Shown here one piece after another: positions 8,207 through 16,494 of a stretch of DNA of 49,285 bases. The number at the start of each line of letters is the position of its first letter. Position 1 is the first letter of the stretch. The stretch covers positions 1 through 49,285 of the forward strand of contig NZ_LXYI01000037.1 in NCBI RefSeq assembly GCF_001650875.1. Reading direction: 5' to 3'. The DNA is from Sulfitobacter sp. EhC04 (GTDB lineage: Bacteria > Pseudomonadota > Alphaproteobacteria > Rhodobacterales > Rhodobacteraceae). The notes beneath the pieces are model-generated. The model was given only the letters and a program-made list of their open reading frames with translations, ran no database searches and was not told where the DNA came from. A program made the position numbers and the translations under genes.

Positions 8207-8464
8207 TTAAATCCTGTGGTCGGGCTCCGTGGCGGCTTCGACGATCGCCAAGACATCGAACGGGTCAAAGCCGATGGCGCGCGCCAGAACGACCAGTTCG
8301 ACGACGTCGATCCGGCGTTCGCCGCTCTCAATGCGCGCCACGAGAGATTGATGGCACTTGAGCCTGTCCGCCAAGTCGTCCTGGCCCAAGCATGCGCTTT
8401 TGCGCGCGTCGACCAACGCCTGGCAGAGTGCCACCTGCCCTTTGCTTCTGATTGTTTTTGCCAC
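8207..8464 (-). CDS. XRE-family HTH transcriptional regulator
   Basis: The 85-aa protein consists almost wholly of an HTH_3 fold: LVDARKSACLGQDDLADRL, CHQSLVARIESGERRID and VVELVVLARAIGFDP match the five-helix Cro/cI layout. It starts at a GTG (8462-8464), next to a 7-bp perfect inverted repeat that probably mediates autorepression. Small XRE repressors at this position in mobile elements usually control transfer genes. That role here is an inference. Confidence 0.88.
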   Translation of the reverse strand: MAKTIRSKGQVALCQALVDARKSACLGQDDLADRLKCHQSLVARIESGERRIDVVELVVLARAIGFDPFDVLAIVEAATEPDHRI

Positions 8465-8465
8465 G

Positions 8466-8486
8466 CGTCACATACCTTTTGTGACG
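8466..8486 (-). promoter_or_regulatory. candidate XRE operator
   Basis: CGTCACA-N7-TGTGACG, a perfect 7-bp inverted repeat directly before the XRE start codon, covering its ribosome-binding region. Repressor binding here would block its own expression. Confidence 0.5.
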
Positions 8487-8507
8487 TCGCTAGCGGATGA
8501 AATCTGT

Positions 8508-8524
8508 TATCTAAAAAGTAGATA
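8508..8524. promoter_or_regulatory. AT-rich inverted repeat upstream of the XRE gene
   Basis: TATCTA-AAAAG-TAGATA, 6-bp perfect arms. It lies in the likely promoter region of the XRE gene. Could be a second operator or the -10 region. Confidence 0.3.
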
Positions 8525-8588
8525 TATGAGGGTGTTATCGGCGTCTGGTTTCCACGGGCTGCTAGTCTGATGCTCCCAAGGCTGCCCA

Positions 8589-8882
8589 TCAATCCCCTAC
8601 CAATTGCAGAAATCGGCCATAGTCCTCGCTGACTTCCCGCGCTTCTTCGAAAGCGCGGGCGCGTTCGCTGTCGAGGCAACGGAAATAGCTCTGGATATCC
8701 TGGATGTAATTTTCGAAGTCGCCGCGGATGATAGCCGCATAGTCCCGCGCGGCCTGCGAATCACTTGGCAGGAAGGGGCGGGGCGGGGCGAAGCAGGATT
8801 CCGCCAAAACCGGCCCGGGAACGCAGATCAGAAGGGCCAGAGCTTGCAATGGGAGCAGGCATATCAACCTCGGGTTTCTCAA
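8589..8882 (-). CDS. small secreted protein of unknown function
   Basis: The preferred start is the TTG at 8882, with AAGGAG 9 nt upstream. An in-frame GTG at 8909 would add nine residues. A signal peptide is clear (ICLLPLQALALLIC, then VLAES). The mature part is about 70 residues, rich in charged and aromatic residues (DYAAIIRGDFENYIQDI), with two cysteines (ESCFAPP, YFRCLD) likely forming a disulfide. No family recognised. It is transcribed away from the virB operon and shares that intergenic region. Confidence 0.7.
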   Translation of the reverse strand: MRNPRLICLLPLQALALLICVPGPVLAESCFAPPRPFLPSDSQAARDYAAIIRGDFENYIQDIQSYFRCLDSERARAFEEAREVSEDYGRFLQLVGD

Positions 8883-8964
8883 ACCTGTTATCTCCTTGAT
8901 CGCGGACACTGGCCGAGACTAGTGTTTGCGTGACCAAACTACAGCCAAAGCATGATATTACATC

Positions 8965-8993
8965 TTGCGGTTGATAATATACTATCGTAACTC
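8965..8993 (+). promoter_or_regulatory. candidate virB-operon promoter with shared motif, copy B
   Basis: TTGCGG (8965-8970), 17-bp spacer, TAACTC (8988-8993), 45 bp before the first plus-strand gene. TATACTATCGTA at 8978-8989 is a copy of the motif also found at 6910, 33910 (minus) and 47536. Confidence 0.45.
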
Positions 8994-9038
8994 TGGGCTT
9001 CAAGTGGGAATGCCTAGGGTCGCGCCATTGGAGAAAGC

Positions 9039-9419
9039 GTGAGCCGGGCCATGAACTGGGACATCGAAGCACCAAATGTGGTTACGGAAGCACGTTTCCG
9101 CGAACTCGTGGAAAGCGGCTATAGCGCAGAAATCCTGTGCCAGGAGTCGGCACATAAGAAAGGCCCCAGCTATTACGGGGTCTGGATCATGCGCGTTGTC
9201 TCTGATGACGGGGTGGAAAAGCTCCTCGTCACCGCCCGCACGCGGACGACCTACAACGATATCAAGATCCGCGAATTCAAGACGATCTCCGGCGTGGTGT
9301 CTTTCTTCATTGGCCTTGGTTTTGCGCATGTCGACCTGCCGCTTGAAGCGGGAACAAGCCGGACCCACAAACTCGCGCCGTCAGACAAAGCCCCATCAGA
9401 CAAGGGCGCTGGCAGCTAA
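9039..9419 (+). CDS. conserved-looking cytoplasmic protein at the head of the virB operon
   Basis: The 126-aa frame starts at a GTG (9039) preceded by GGAGAAA. An ATG 12 nt further in is an alternative. It has no signal peptide or membrane span. A core of about 80 residues (GPSYYGVWIMRVV, LLVTARTRTTYNDIKIREF, FFIGLGFAHVDLP) looks like a mixed alpha/beta fold, followed by a disordered Ser/Lys-rich tail. Its 3' end overlaps the likely start of the transglycosylase gene by about 90 nt. No family recognised. Its position suggests a plasmid-maintenance or regulatory protein. Confidence 0.65.
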   Translation: MSRAMNWDIEAPNVVTEARFRELVESGYSAEILCQESAHKKGPSYYGVWIMRVVSDDGVEKLLVTARTRTTYNDIKIREFKTISGVVSFFIGLGFAHVDLPLEAGTSRTHKLAPSDKAPSDKGAGS

Positions 9420-10083
9420 CCTCGTCTGTCTCTGGCTGGTCGCAGCACCTGCCTCAGCGCAAATGGTCCTGGTCATGGAGAGCGACGGCTCTCTGACCCC
9501 ATCCCGGTCTCAGAGCAGTTTTGCCCGGAACTACAATGACGGCATCGGTCAGGGATCGGCAGCCGACGAACTTGCGATTTTCGGCAGCGATGAAACTTTG
9601 CCAGAGCGAGAAGCGATGCGCTTTGCAGCCCGTGTCGGTCCAGCACCCCTGCCCCGTGCCGATGTCCTAAACGCCATAGAGACCACGGCCCTGCGTTATG
9701 CCAGCCACCCCGGCCTAAGGCGCGCGGAGCTTTCCGTCACGGACTGGTTGAGCCTCTACCGCGCCAACATCGAGGTTGAGAGCGCCTACCGGCAGGATGC
9801 GATTTCAAGTGCGGGTGCCATTGGCCTTGGTCAATTGATGCCAGCAACTGCGCGTGATCTGGGCGTCGACCCGCGTGATCCGCTGCAGAACCTCGACGGG
9901 TCCGCCCGCTACCTCGCGATGATGCTGGAGACGTTCGGCGATCCGCATCTGGCGCTGGCGGCCTACAACGCGGGGCCCGATGCGGTTCGCCAGTATGGCG
10001 GCGTTCCCCCCTACCGAGAAACCCAGAACCACGTGGCCCGCGTCATGGCTGTCGTAGCCCGATTGGAAGGATCAAATTCATGA
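9328..10083 (+). CDS. virB1: lytic transglycosylase (VirB1-like, first copy)
   Basis: The C-terminal SLT domain is clear. The catalytic Glu lies in NIEVESAYRQDA, followed by GAIGLGQLMPATARDLGV and ALAAYNAGPDAV, then YGGVPPYRET. The enzyme cuts peptidoglycan so that the secretion channel can be assembled. A hydrophobic segment (LVCLWLVAAPASAQ) acts as signal peptide. The start is uncertain: the first suitable in-frame ATG is at 9328, leaving a long polar n-region, and the frame is open further upstream. It overlaps virB2 by 4 nt. A second, longer transglycosylase sits at 13163. Confidence 0.85.
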   Translation: MSTCRLKREQAGPTNSRRQTKPHQTRALAANLVCLWLVAAPASAQMVLVMESDGSLTPSRSQSSFARNYNDGIGQGSAADELAIFGSDETLPEREAMRFAARVGPAPLPRADVLNAIETTALRYASHPGLRRAELSVTDWLSLYRANIEVESAYRQDAISSAGAIGLGQLMPATARDLGVDPRDPLQNLDGSARYLAMMLETFGDPHLALAAYNAGPDAVRQYGGVPPYRETQNHVARVMAVVARLEGSNS

Positions 10084-10373
10084 AACAGATTTCAAACTCC
10101 TTTGTCGCCTCGCTGGCGCTCTTCCTGCTCATTGCCGAACCCGCCCTTGCTCAAAGCATCGATCTCTCCCCGATCCAGAGCCTGCTACAAGGCATCGTCG
10201 ATGCGCTGACCGGCCCGCTCGGCGTCGTGATCGCCACACTCGCGGTCCTCGGCGTTTTCTTGAGCTGGTTCTTCAACATCATCGATCTGCGCCAAGCACT
10301 TTGGGTGCTTGTCGGCATCGCTGGTGTTGCGGCCGCCCCGACGATCGTTGCTGCGGTCTTTGCCGGTGGTTGA
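10080..10373 (+). CDS. virB2: VirB2/TrbC major pilin
   Basis: The 97-aa prepilin has a signal peptide ending in EPALAQS and two hydrophobic helices (VVIATLAVLGVFLSWFF and ALWVLVGIAGVAAA), typical of VirB2. The processed pilin of about 72 residues forms the conjugative pilus. It overlaps the preceding gene by 4 nt and virB3 by 8 nt. Confidence 0.93.
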   Translation: MKQISNSFVASLALFLLIAEPALAQSIDLSPIQSLLQGIVDALTGPLGVVIATLAVLGVFLSWFFNIIDLRQALWVLVGIAGVAAAPTIVAAVFAGG

Positions 10374-10644
10374 GCGCGCGCCTCTCTTTCTCGGCCTCGT
10401 GCGCCCGCCGAAGCTTCTGGGCCTGCCCATCATGTACGCGATGGTCTGGCTCTTCGGCTCGGTGCTCCTCTTCGTCTGGGTCCAGCACATCGCGGTGCTG
10501 GGCGTGGCCGCCCTACTCTATCCGGTGCTTTGGAAGGCCGCAGATTGGGACCCGCGTTTCATCGACGTGATGATGACGGCCCTGCAGGAGACACCGCCCA
10601 CGCGCAACAGGTCCATCCATGGCGGGGACAGCTATGCCCCGTGA
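10366..10644 (+). CDS. virB3: VirB3 inner-membrane T4SS protein
   Basis: The GTG at 10366 inside the end of virB2 gives 92 aa beginning MVERAPLFLGLVRPP, the usual VirB3 opening, followed by two membrane segments (YAMVWLFGSVLLFVW, IAVLGVAALLYPVLW). VirB3 works with VirB4 in pilus biogenesis. Earlier in-frame start codons lie within virB2 and lack support. Its end overlaps virB4 by 26 nt. Confidence 0.9.
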   Translation: MVERAPLFLGLVRPPKLLGLPIMYAMVWLFGSVLLFVWVQHIAVLGVAALLYPVLWKAADWDPRFIDVMMTALQETPPTRNRSIHGGDSYAP

Positions 10645-13009
10645 TGACGCCCGTGATCCTGCACTCGATGCCCGCACAATGACGCCAGACTGGTATGCGC
10701 GCGAGACCCGCCTCGCGCATATGCTGCCCTATGTGAGCCTAGTCGACGACCAGACCGTGCGGACCCGGGTGAACGAACTCTTCCGCTGCATCCGGCTCGA
10801 GGGGATCAACAGCTACACGACCGACGATGCCTATCTCGACAAGGTGACGGCACTTTTTGCCCGCATTGTCGCGCAGCTCGGGCCGGAATTCAGCTATTAC
10901 GTCCACAAGGTCTCCAAGGCCATCAAACCTGATCTCGACCCCATCCGTGAGGACAGCTTCGCGGGCGAGGTGGACCGGCGCTGGCGCGCGAAACTCGAGA
11001 CCAGCGGGCTGCGCGACAAGACGCTGACGCTCACCGTCATTCACCGCCCACCTCCGAAAAGTCTCCTGCCGTTCCTCAGCCGCAGCGCGCCGGACCGGCT
11101 GAGAGAGGAGACCCGCAAACGCCTGCAGCGCCTGGGCGAGGCCGTGAACGTCTTCCTGTCCGGCCTCGCAGAGCTCAAACCGCGCCTGCTGTCGGCTGCA
11201 TCGGGGGAATTGGTGGGGTTTCTGGGCGCGCTGAACACGGGCACCGAGCTGCCGCTCTACCCTGCAAACACCTACGGCTTTTTGTCCGTCAACGTCGCCA
11301 ACACGCGAGTGACGTTTCATGGCGATCATTTCGAGCTCTCGGAAGGCGTCGTGGGGCATCGCTACGGCAAGAGTTTCACCATCGGGGAATACTCGGAAGG
11401 CACCTCCTGCACCATGTTCGACATGCTGAACCTGCCGGTCGACATGATCGTCACCCATTCCTTCACGCCGATCAATTCGAACCTCATGGCGGGCCGCATC
11501 AAGCGGCAAAAGCGGCAGATGCAAGCCAGCCAGGATGCGGCCCTGTCGCTCTTGGAAGCGCTCGACATCGCGGCCGACGATCTCGAGGCCAAACGCCAGA
11601 GCTTTGGCGAGCACCACATGGTCGTGACGATCTTCTGTGACACGCTGGACGAGCTGCAGACGCTCAGCGCCGAGGTCGTCAACGCGGCCGCCGCAGAAGG
11701 CGTGAAGATGATTGGCGAGCGGGTCGCGGCCAAGGCGCATTACCTCAGCCAGCACCCCGGCAACCAGCCAAAGCGCGTCCGCGCCAGCGCCGTCACCAAC
11801 CGCAACTTCGCGGATTTTGCGGCCTTCCACCGGACACAGCTCGGCAAACCTGCAGCACTTATCCCCTGGGGCCGGGTCGTCACATATTTGCCCACGCCGG
11901 AGCAGAGCGCCTATCGGTTTTCCTATCACGAGCAGGGATCGCCCGACAAAGAACCGACCAGCGGCCATACCCTGATCATGGGGCGGCCCGGGTCCGGCAA
12001 ATCGGTGCTGTCAGCCTTTCTGATGACCCAGGCCCGTCGCGCGGGCGCCCGGATCTTCGTCTTCGATTACCGTCTAGGCATGGAGATGGCGGTGCGCGCC
12101 AATGGCGGGCGCTACGCCTCCCTGAACGCCGGCCAGCCCACGGGTCTCAACCCGCTCTGGACAGAGACCGATGCGCGCGGCACCGCCTGGCTCTCGGACT
12201 GGCTCACAACCCTGCTCTACCGCGCCGACAAGCCCCTGACCCCGGCGCAGACCAACCGCATCCAGGAGGTCGTGCGCCAGAATGCCCAGGCCACCAATCC
12301 GGCCCTGCGGAACTGGCGGGATTTCGCATCGCTGTTCGTATCGACCGATGATGGTGGCGATCTGCACCAGCGCCTGCTCGAGTGGACCGAAGACGGTCGC
12401 TACGGCTGGATCTTCGGACAGACCCTGGAAGACACGTTCTCGCTGAAAGGCGATGTGGTGGGCTTCGATCTGACCGGCATTCTCGACAGCGAGGCCGACA
12501 AGGAGCGGATGGCCGTCCTCTCTTATCTTTTCCGCCGGGTAGAGCGCGAGATCGAGGATCGTCGCCCCACAATCATCGTGATCGACGAGGCCTGGAAGGC
12601 GCTCGACAACGCGTATTTCGCCGAGCGGCTGTCGAACTGGCTGGTGACCGCGCGCAAGCAGAACACCGTCGCGGTGATGATGACGCAATACGCCAGTCAG
12701 CTCGAGCGCACGCGGACCGGCAAGACTATCGTCGAGGCGGTGCCGACGCAGATCCTGCTTCCGAACATCCGCGCCCATGCGGCCGACTACGCGATGCTGA
12801 ACCTCTATGAGAAGGAACTCGATGTGCTTCTCAACACCGGCAGCGACAGCCGCCTTGCTCTCATCCGCGACGACCAGGGATCCATCGTCGTCGATGCCGA
12901 TCTGAGCGCCCTCGGGCCCAATCTCACCATCCTCGGCGGCATGGAAAAAGGCGAGGCGCTGGTCGGCGCCGATTACCGCGACCGCCCAGACTTTTGGAGG
13001 CTTTCATGA
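10619..13009 (+). CDS. virB4: VirB4 T4SS ATPase
   Basis: The 796-aa AAA+ ATPase has Walker A GRPGSGKS at residues 455-462 and Walker B TIIVIDEAW near residue 653, followed by WLVTARKQNTVAVMMTQ, a characteristic VirB4 stretch. The N-terminal CagE_TrbE_VirB-type domain precedes it. It powers pilus assembly and substrate transfer at the inner membrane. Start taken at the ATG at 10619; one 15 nt later (10634) is also possible. Its TGA overlaps the next ATG as ATGA. Confidence 0.96.
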   Translation: MAGTAMPRDDARDPALDARTMTPDWYARETRLAHMLPYVSLVDDQTVRTRVNELFRCIRLEGINSYTTDDAYLDKVTALFARIVAQLGPEFSYYVHKVSKAIKPDLDPIREDSFAGEVDRRWRAKLETSGLRDKTLTLTVIHRPPPKSLLPFLSRSAPDRLREETRKRLQRLGEAVNVFLSGLAELKPRLLSAASGELVGFLGALNTGTELPLYPANTYGFLSVNVANTRVTFHGDHFELSEGVVGHRYGKSFTIGEYSEGTSCTMFDMLNLPVDMIVTHSFTPINSNLMAGRIKRQKRQMQASQDAALSLLEALDIAADDLEAKRQSFGEHHMVVTIFCDTLDELQTLSAEVVNAAAAEGVKMIGERVAAKAHYLSQHPGNQPKRVRASAVTNRNFADFAAFHRTQLGKPAALIPWGRVVTYLPTPEQSAYRFSYHEQGSPDKEPTSGHTLIMGRPGSGKSVLSAFLMTQARRAGARIFVFDYRLGMEMAVRANGGRYASLNAGQPTGLNPLWTETDARGTAWLSDWLTTLLYRADKPLTPAQTNRIQEVVRQNAQATNPALRNWRDFASLFVSTDDGGDLHQRLLEWTEDGRYGWIFGQTLEDTFSLKGDVVGFDLTGILDSEADKERMAVLSYLFRRVEREIEDRRPTIIVIDEAWKALDNAYFAERLSNWLVTARKQNTVAVMMTQYASQLERTRTGKTIVEAVPTQILLPNIRAHAADYAMLNLYEKELDVLLNTGSDSRLALIRDDQGSIVVDADLSALGPNLTILGGMEKGEALVGADYRDRPDFWRLS

Positions 13010-13173
13010 TTCGTACTCTGTTTCTTCTCACCGCGCTCGGCGCTTTGGCCTCCTGCGCCCAGTACCAGGAACCGCAGGCGAACTGCTTCACATTCCTCGC
13101 GTCCACGGCACCTGTCGCGCCTGATTGCACCTTTACGCCTCTAGATGCGCCGGAGGGCGACATTGAAGTCTAA
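13006..13173 (+). CDS. virB7: VirB7-like lipoprotein (55 aa)
   Basis: A short gene with GGAGG 5 nt upstream and a 4-nt overlap with virB4. The peptide starts MIRTLFLLTALGALASC, a type II signal sequence with lipobox ALASC, cleaved before Cys17. Two more cysteines follow in a 39-residue mature chain. VirB7 proteins are small outer-membrane lipoproteins that stabilise VirB9, sometimes by a disulfide. Assignment rests on lipobox, size and operon position, since VirB7 sequences are poorly conserved. Confidence 0.7.
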   Translation: MIRTLFLLTALGALASCAQYQEPQANCFTFLASTAPVAPDCTFTPLDAPEGDIEV

Positions 13174-14317
13174 ACTGCCCCATATCCTCGTGCTTTGCCT
13201 GCTGCCCGGCATCGCCCTTTCCCAAGGCGTGCCGACCAATGACAGCGGGCTGACCGCGCGTGACATCGTCGAGACTGGCGATCGCGAGGCTGACTTGGCC
13301 GTTCAGGCGGACAAGCTTGCCGTGCGCGAACTCATTGCCGAGATCGAACGGGAGCAGCTGGAAACCCTGCAACGCATCCTCGATGCCCAGACCAGCTTCG
13401 GCGGTCAGGGCCTGACCGCGATGATTTCAGGGCTGGAAAACGGAAGCGGCGATCCAGCCCGTTCCGTCGAAACGGTCTACGGCAATGCCGAGATCGACCC
13501 CAATCCCGGCGGCGCACAGATGTTCGGGGATGCCGCCGAAAACATTGAGCAACTCATCATCCGCGTCGCCCAGGAAACCAGCGGCTTTGCCGGCGTTGGC
13601 CGCGCGGGCCTCTCCCCGGTTCAATGGCGCGCACTCCTACAGGCGCTCATCTGGCAGGAAAGCCGGTTTACCATCGGCGCGCGCTCGCCGGTCGGCGCCT
13701 TTGGCCTTACCCAGATTATGCCCGGTACGGCCAGCGATCTCGGCATCAACCCGGATTACTATGACAGCCCCTACCTGCAGGTGCATGGCGGCGCGCGCTA
13801 TCTCGCCACCCAACTCAACACCTTCGATGGCAACATCATCAACGCCCTCGCGGCCTACAACGCCGGACCCGGTCGCGTGTTCGAATATGGCGGTGTCCCG
13901 CCCTTTGCCGAGACCCAGCACTACGTCCAGGTCATCCCCGAACGCTACAATCTCTATCTGAGCCGCATCGGTGGGATCGAAGCGCTCGGCACGATCGATC
14001 CGGCGCTTCTAGCCAATGCGAACCTCTCAATCACCGGGCACGGCGCGGCTTTCTATGGCAACAATTCCCCTGCGGCGATTAGGCAGGCCGCCTTGCGTAT
14101 TGCGGACATCGTCGAGCGGATTTCCGAGACGGAAGACATGCAGGAAAGCGTCGCGCTCAACACCTATGCCCGCGCCGAACTCGTGCGTCTCATCGCCGCG
14201 CGTATTCGTCTTCAAGCGGCGCGGACCCGCGTGCTTTCGGCCGAGGAATTGGCACAGGCCAGCGCCCGCATGGCCGAGGGCGCCTTCATGGAATTCACGA
14301 TCAGGGAGATAGACTGA
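13163..14317 (+). CDS. virB1: lytic transglycosylase with VirB5-like C-terminal tail (second copy)
   Basis: The TTG at 13163 is preceded by GGAGGG at 13152-13157. An ATG at 13145 is in frame but less well placed. A signal peptide (ILVLCLLPGIALSQ) leads to a region with coiled-coil potential (residues ~40-80), then an SLT domain: catalytic Glu in LIWQESRFTIGA, then GAFGLTQIMPGTASDLGI, ALAAYNAGPGRV and YGGVPPFAET. The last ~65 residues (ESVALNTYARAEL ... GAFMEFTIRE) resemble the C terminus of the VirB5 protein encoded next (ESIDLNTRVTAEL ... QRFMDFTLPE). This suggests a transglycosylase that also uses a VirB5-type contact surface. The stop overlaps virB5 by one base. Confidence 0.88.
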   Translation: MKSKLPHILVLCLLPGIALSQGVPTNDSGLTARDIVETGDREADLAVQADKLAVRELIAEIEREQLETLQRILDAQTSFGGQGLTAMISGLENGSGDPARSVETVYGNAEIDPNPGGAQMFGDAAENIEQLIIRVAQETSGFAGVGRAGLSPVQWRALLQALIWQESRFTIGARSPVGAFGLTQIMPGTASDLGINPDYYDSPYLQVHGGARYLATQLNTFDGNIINALAAYNAGPGRVFEYGGVPPFAETQHYVQVIPERYNLYLSRIGGIEALGTIDPALLANANLSITGHGAAFYGNNSPAAIRQAALRIADIVERISETEDMQESVALNTYARAELVRLIAARIRLQAARTRVLSAEELAQASARMAEGAFMEFTIREID

Positions 14318-15126
14318 TGAGAGACTTACTCGTGAGGACGGCCTTGGCCACGACGCTTGGGATCGGTTTGTATGTCGGCACCCTGTCCCCTGCCCTGTCA
14401 CAGGGCGTACCCGTCGTCGACACCCAGAATATCGCGCAAAACATCCAGCAGCTCCGGCAGATGATCGAAGACGAGATCCTGCAAAACGAGCAGCTGACGC
14501 AGCTCCGCGAACAGCTTGCCACACTCACGGACCAACTCGCGGAGCTGCAAAGAACCTACGAAGCCCTGACCCGCCTTGCTGAACTGCCGGAAATCATCCG
14601 CACGGAAATGGAAGACGAGTTGAACGGCCTGCTCGACCAAGAGTTCGGAGACATCCTCGCCACGATTGAGGCCATCAAGACGGGGGATTTCTCCGGTCTG
14701 TCCGGTTCCGGTGCGGGCGAGATTGAAACCCAGATGGACCGGGTGCTGGCCGATCTCGGCTTTGACGACGACACCCTCTCGGAAATGGCCACCAGCGGAA
14801 ATCCCGGGGCCAATCGTGTGGCGACGCAAGCGACGACCGGCGCGCTCGTCTCGGCCGCTGCCCAGAACAGTTATGAAGACGCAGGCCAATCGCTGGAACG
14901 CGTCGACAGGCTGGTCGGTCTCATCGACGACATGGACGAACTCAAGGAAAGCATCGACCTCAACACGCGGGTGACGGCGGAACTGGCGATCGCGCTCGTG
15001 GCCATGTGGCAGCTTGAGGCCGTGCAAACCGTGGGGGACGGCACAGGCGGCGTGATCGATGCCGCCACCATCGCCGAGGAGCAGCGGTTTATGGACTTCA
15101 CGCTGCCCGAGTTGCGGGCAGACTGA
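14317..15126 (+). CDS. virB5: VirB5-like minor pilin/adhesin subunit
   Basis: The 269-aa protein has a signal peptide (ending SPALSQGV) and a long helical region with heptad-like repeats (QQLRQMIEDEILQNEQLTQL, LREQLATLTDQLAELQ), as in VirB5/TrbJ proteins that sit at the pilus tip. The C-terminal ESIDLNTRVTAELAIALVAM is the conserved VirB5 helix. It lies between the second transglycosylase and virB8 in the operon. Assigned by architecture and position rather than by strong sequence motifs. Confidence 0.75.
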   Translation: MRDLLVRTALATTLGIGLYVGTLSPALSQGVPVVDTQNIAQNIQQLRQMIEDEILQNEQLTQLREQLATLTDQLAELQRTYEALTRLAELPEIIRTEMEDELNGLLDQEFGDILATIEAIKTGDFSGLSGSGAGEIETQMDRVLADLGFDDDTLSEMATSGNPGANRVATQATTGALVSAAAQNSYEDAGQSLERVDRLVGLIDDMDELKESIDLNTRVTAELAIALVAMWQLEAVQTVGDGTGGVIDAATIAEEQRFMDFTLPELRAD

Positions 15127-15142
15127 TCAAGGGTTGTGACAG

Positions 15143-15796
15143 GTGGCGAGTGAACAAGAAATCATCGAAGAAGAGCTGGTCTATGGTGCGCTGCGCCGCG
15201 AACGGCTCTGGCAGCGCCTTGGGCTCATCGGGCTCATCTTCGGCATTCTCGGATGCCTGAGCGCGGCGACTGTCGCAATTCTCGATGTCGATCCGCCGCC
15301 TGTGGTCGTACCCTATGATCCCGCCACCGGCTTTGCACTCCCCGAAGCCTCGGTCGGCGCCTCCTCGGTGACCGCCAACCAGGCGATCATCGAGGCGGAG
15401 GTGTTCCGCTATGTGACCGACCGGGAGGTCTATAACCAGCTCGACAACGATCTGCGCATCCGCAACGTCCTGCGCCGCTCGGACGGAGCTGCCGAGAGCG
15501 GGCTGCGCCAGATCTGGAACAGCGCCAATGAGAACTACCCGCCGACGGTCTATGGCCCCAATGCGCGGCTCGACGTGGAGATCCTCAGCATCAACCGGAT
15601 CGGAACCAACCGCGCGACGGTCCGCCTGCGCAAGCGCCTGACCTCCATCAATGGCGTCCAAACCGGGCTTTTCACCGCCACGCTTCTCTTCGAGTTCCGC
15701 CCCGAGACCCGCCGCTCCATCGATGAGGTCTGGACCAACCCCTTCGGCTTCACGGTCCTCGAATATTCCATCCGCTCCGACAGATTGGAGAATTGA
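15143..15796 (+). CDS. virB8: VirB8 inner-membrane T4SS protein
   Basis: The 217-aa bitopic protein starts at a GTG (15143). A short cytoplasmic N terminus is followed by one membrane helix (LGLIGLIFGILGCLSAATVAIL) and a periplasmic VirB8 domain (EVFRYVTDREVYNQ, RIGTNRATVRLRKRL, NPFGFTVLEYSI). VirB8 nucleates the inner-membrane complex and contacts VirB9 and VirB10. Its end overlaps the virB9 start by 4 nt. Confidence 0.93.
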   Translation: MASEQEIIEEELVYGALRRERLWQRLGLIGLIFGILGCLSAATVAILDVDPPPVVVPYDPATGFALPEASVGASSVTANQAIIEAEVFRYVTDREVYNQLDNDLRIRNVLRRSDGAAESGLRQIWNSANENYPPTVYGPNARLDVEILSINRIGTNRATVRLRKRLTSINGVQTGLFTATLLFEFRPETRRSIDEVWTNPFGFTVLEYSIRSDRLEN

Positions 15797-16494
15797 ATTT
15801 GTTCCCTGTTCGACTTTTCATATTGCTGATTGCCCTGTTGCCCGGCCTTGCTTTCGCCGAAGCCATCCCGCGTGGCGGGCCCAATGACAATCGGGTGCGG
15901 CTGGCGACATATCAAGAAGGTCAGGTCTACCGGCTCAGCGTGTCGCTCACCCATGTGACCACGGTCGAGTTCGGGGAAGGCGAGAGCATCCGCTCGATCA
16001 TTGCGGGCGACACGGAAGGCTTCGAGATCGACGGCGTACCCGGGGGTCAGGCCTTCGCGATCAAGCCGGTGGCGCGCGGGGTGCATACCAATGTGACCGT
16101 CTACACGAACAGGCGCAGTTATTACTTCAACGTCGAGGAGACCCGCAGTCCGACCTTTTACGTGGTCCAGTTCCGCTACCCCGAAGACAATACGCGGCCC
16201 ACACGTGCCATCGCGGCCCAAGCGCCGAACTATAATTACGGTGCCAGCGCGCGGACCGAGTTCACCCCCACCCGTGTCTGGGATGACGGGACGTTTACGT
16301 ATTTCGAATTTCCGCGGAACGCGCCGGTGCCTGCGATCTTCCGCTACGCCAATGGCCGTGAGCGCACGGTCAACACGCAAGCCACCGAGGACAGCGTGAT
16401 CCGGGTTTCAGGTGTGAACCGACAATGGGTGCTGCGGATCGGGGAGGAGGTGGTCTGCATCGAGGCCACCCCACCTGCGGGGGTAGGCTCATGA
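15793..16494 (+). CDS. virB9: VirB9 outer-membrane core complex protein
   Basis: The 233-aa exported protein starts at a TTG (15793) with GGAG 2 nt upstream, or possibly at the TTG at 15799. Signal peptide ends at AFAEA. The mature protein shows the VirB9/CagX pattern: GPNDNRVRLATYQEGQVY near its N terminus, THVTTVEFGEGE, and the C-terminal PTRVWDDGTFTYFEFP with a final VCIE. It forms the outer-membrane ring with VirB7 and VirB10. Its stop overlaps virB10 as ATGA. Confidence 0.94.
   Translation: MNLFPVRLFILLIALLPGLAFAEAIPRGGPNDNRVRLATYQEGQVYRLSVSLTHVTTVEFGEGESIRSIIAGDTEGFEIDGVPGGQAFAIKPVARGVHTNVTVYTNRRSYYFNVEETRSPTFYVVQFRYPEDNTRPTRAIAAQAPNYNYGASARTEFTPTRVWDDGTFTYFEFPRNAPVPAIFRYANGRERTVNTQATEDSVIRVSGVNRQWVLRIGEEVVCIEATPPAGVGS

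Noticed and set aside
10739..11968. Minus-strand open frame inside virB4
   Set aside because: Antisense of VirB4; no recognisable domain or ribosome site.
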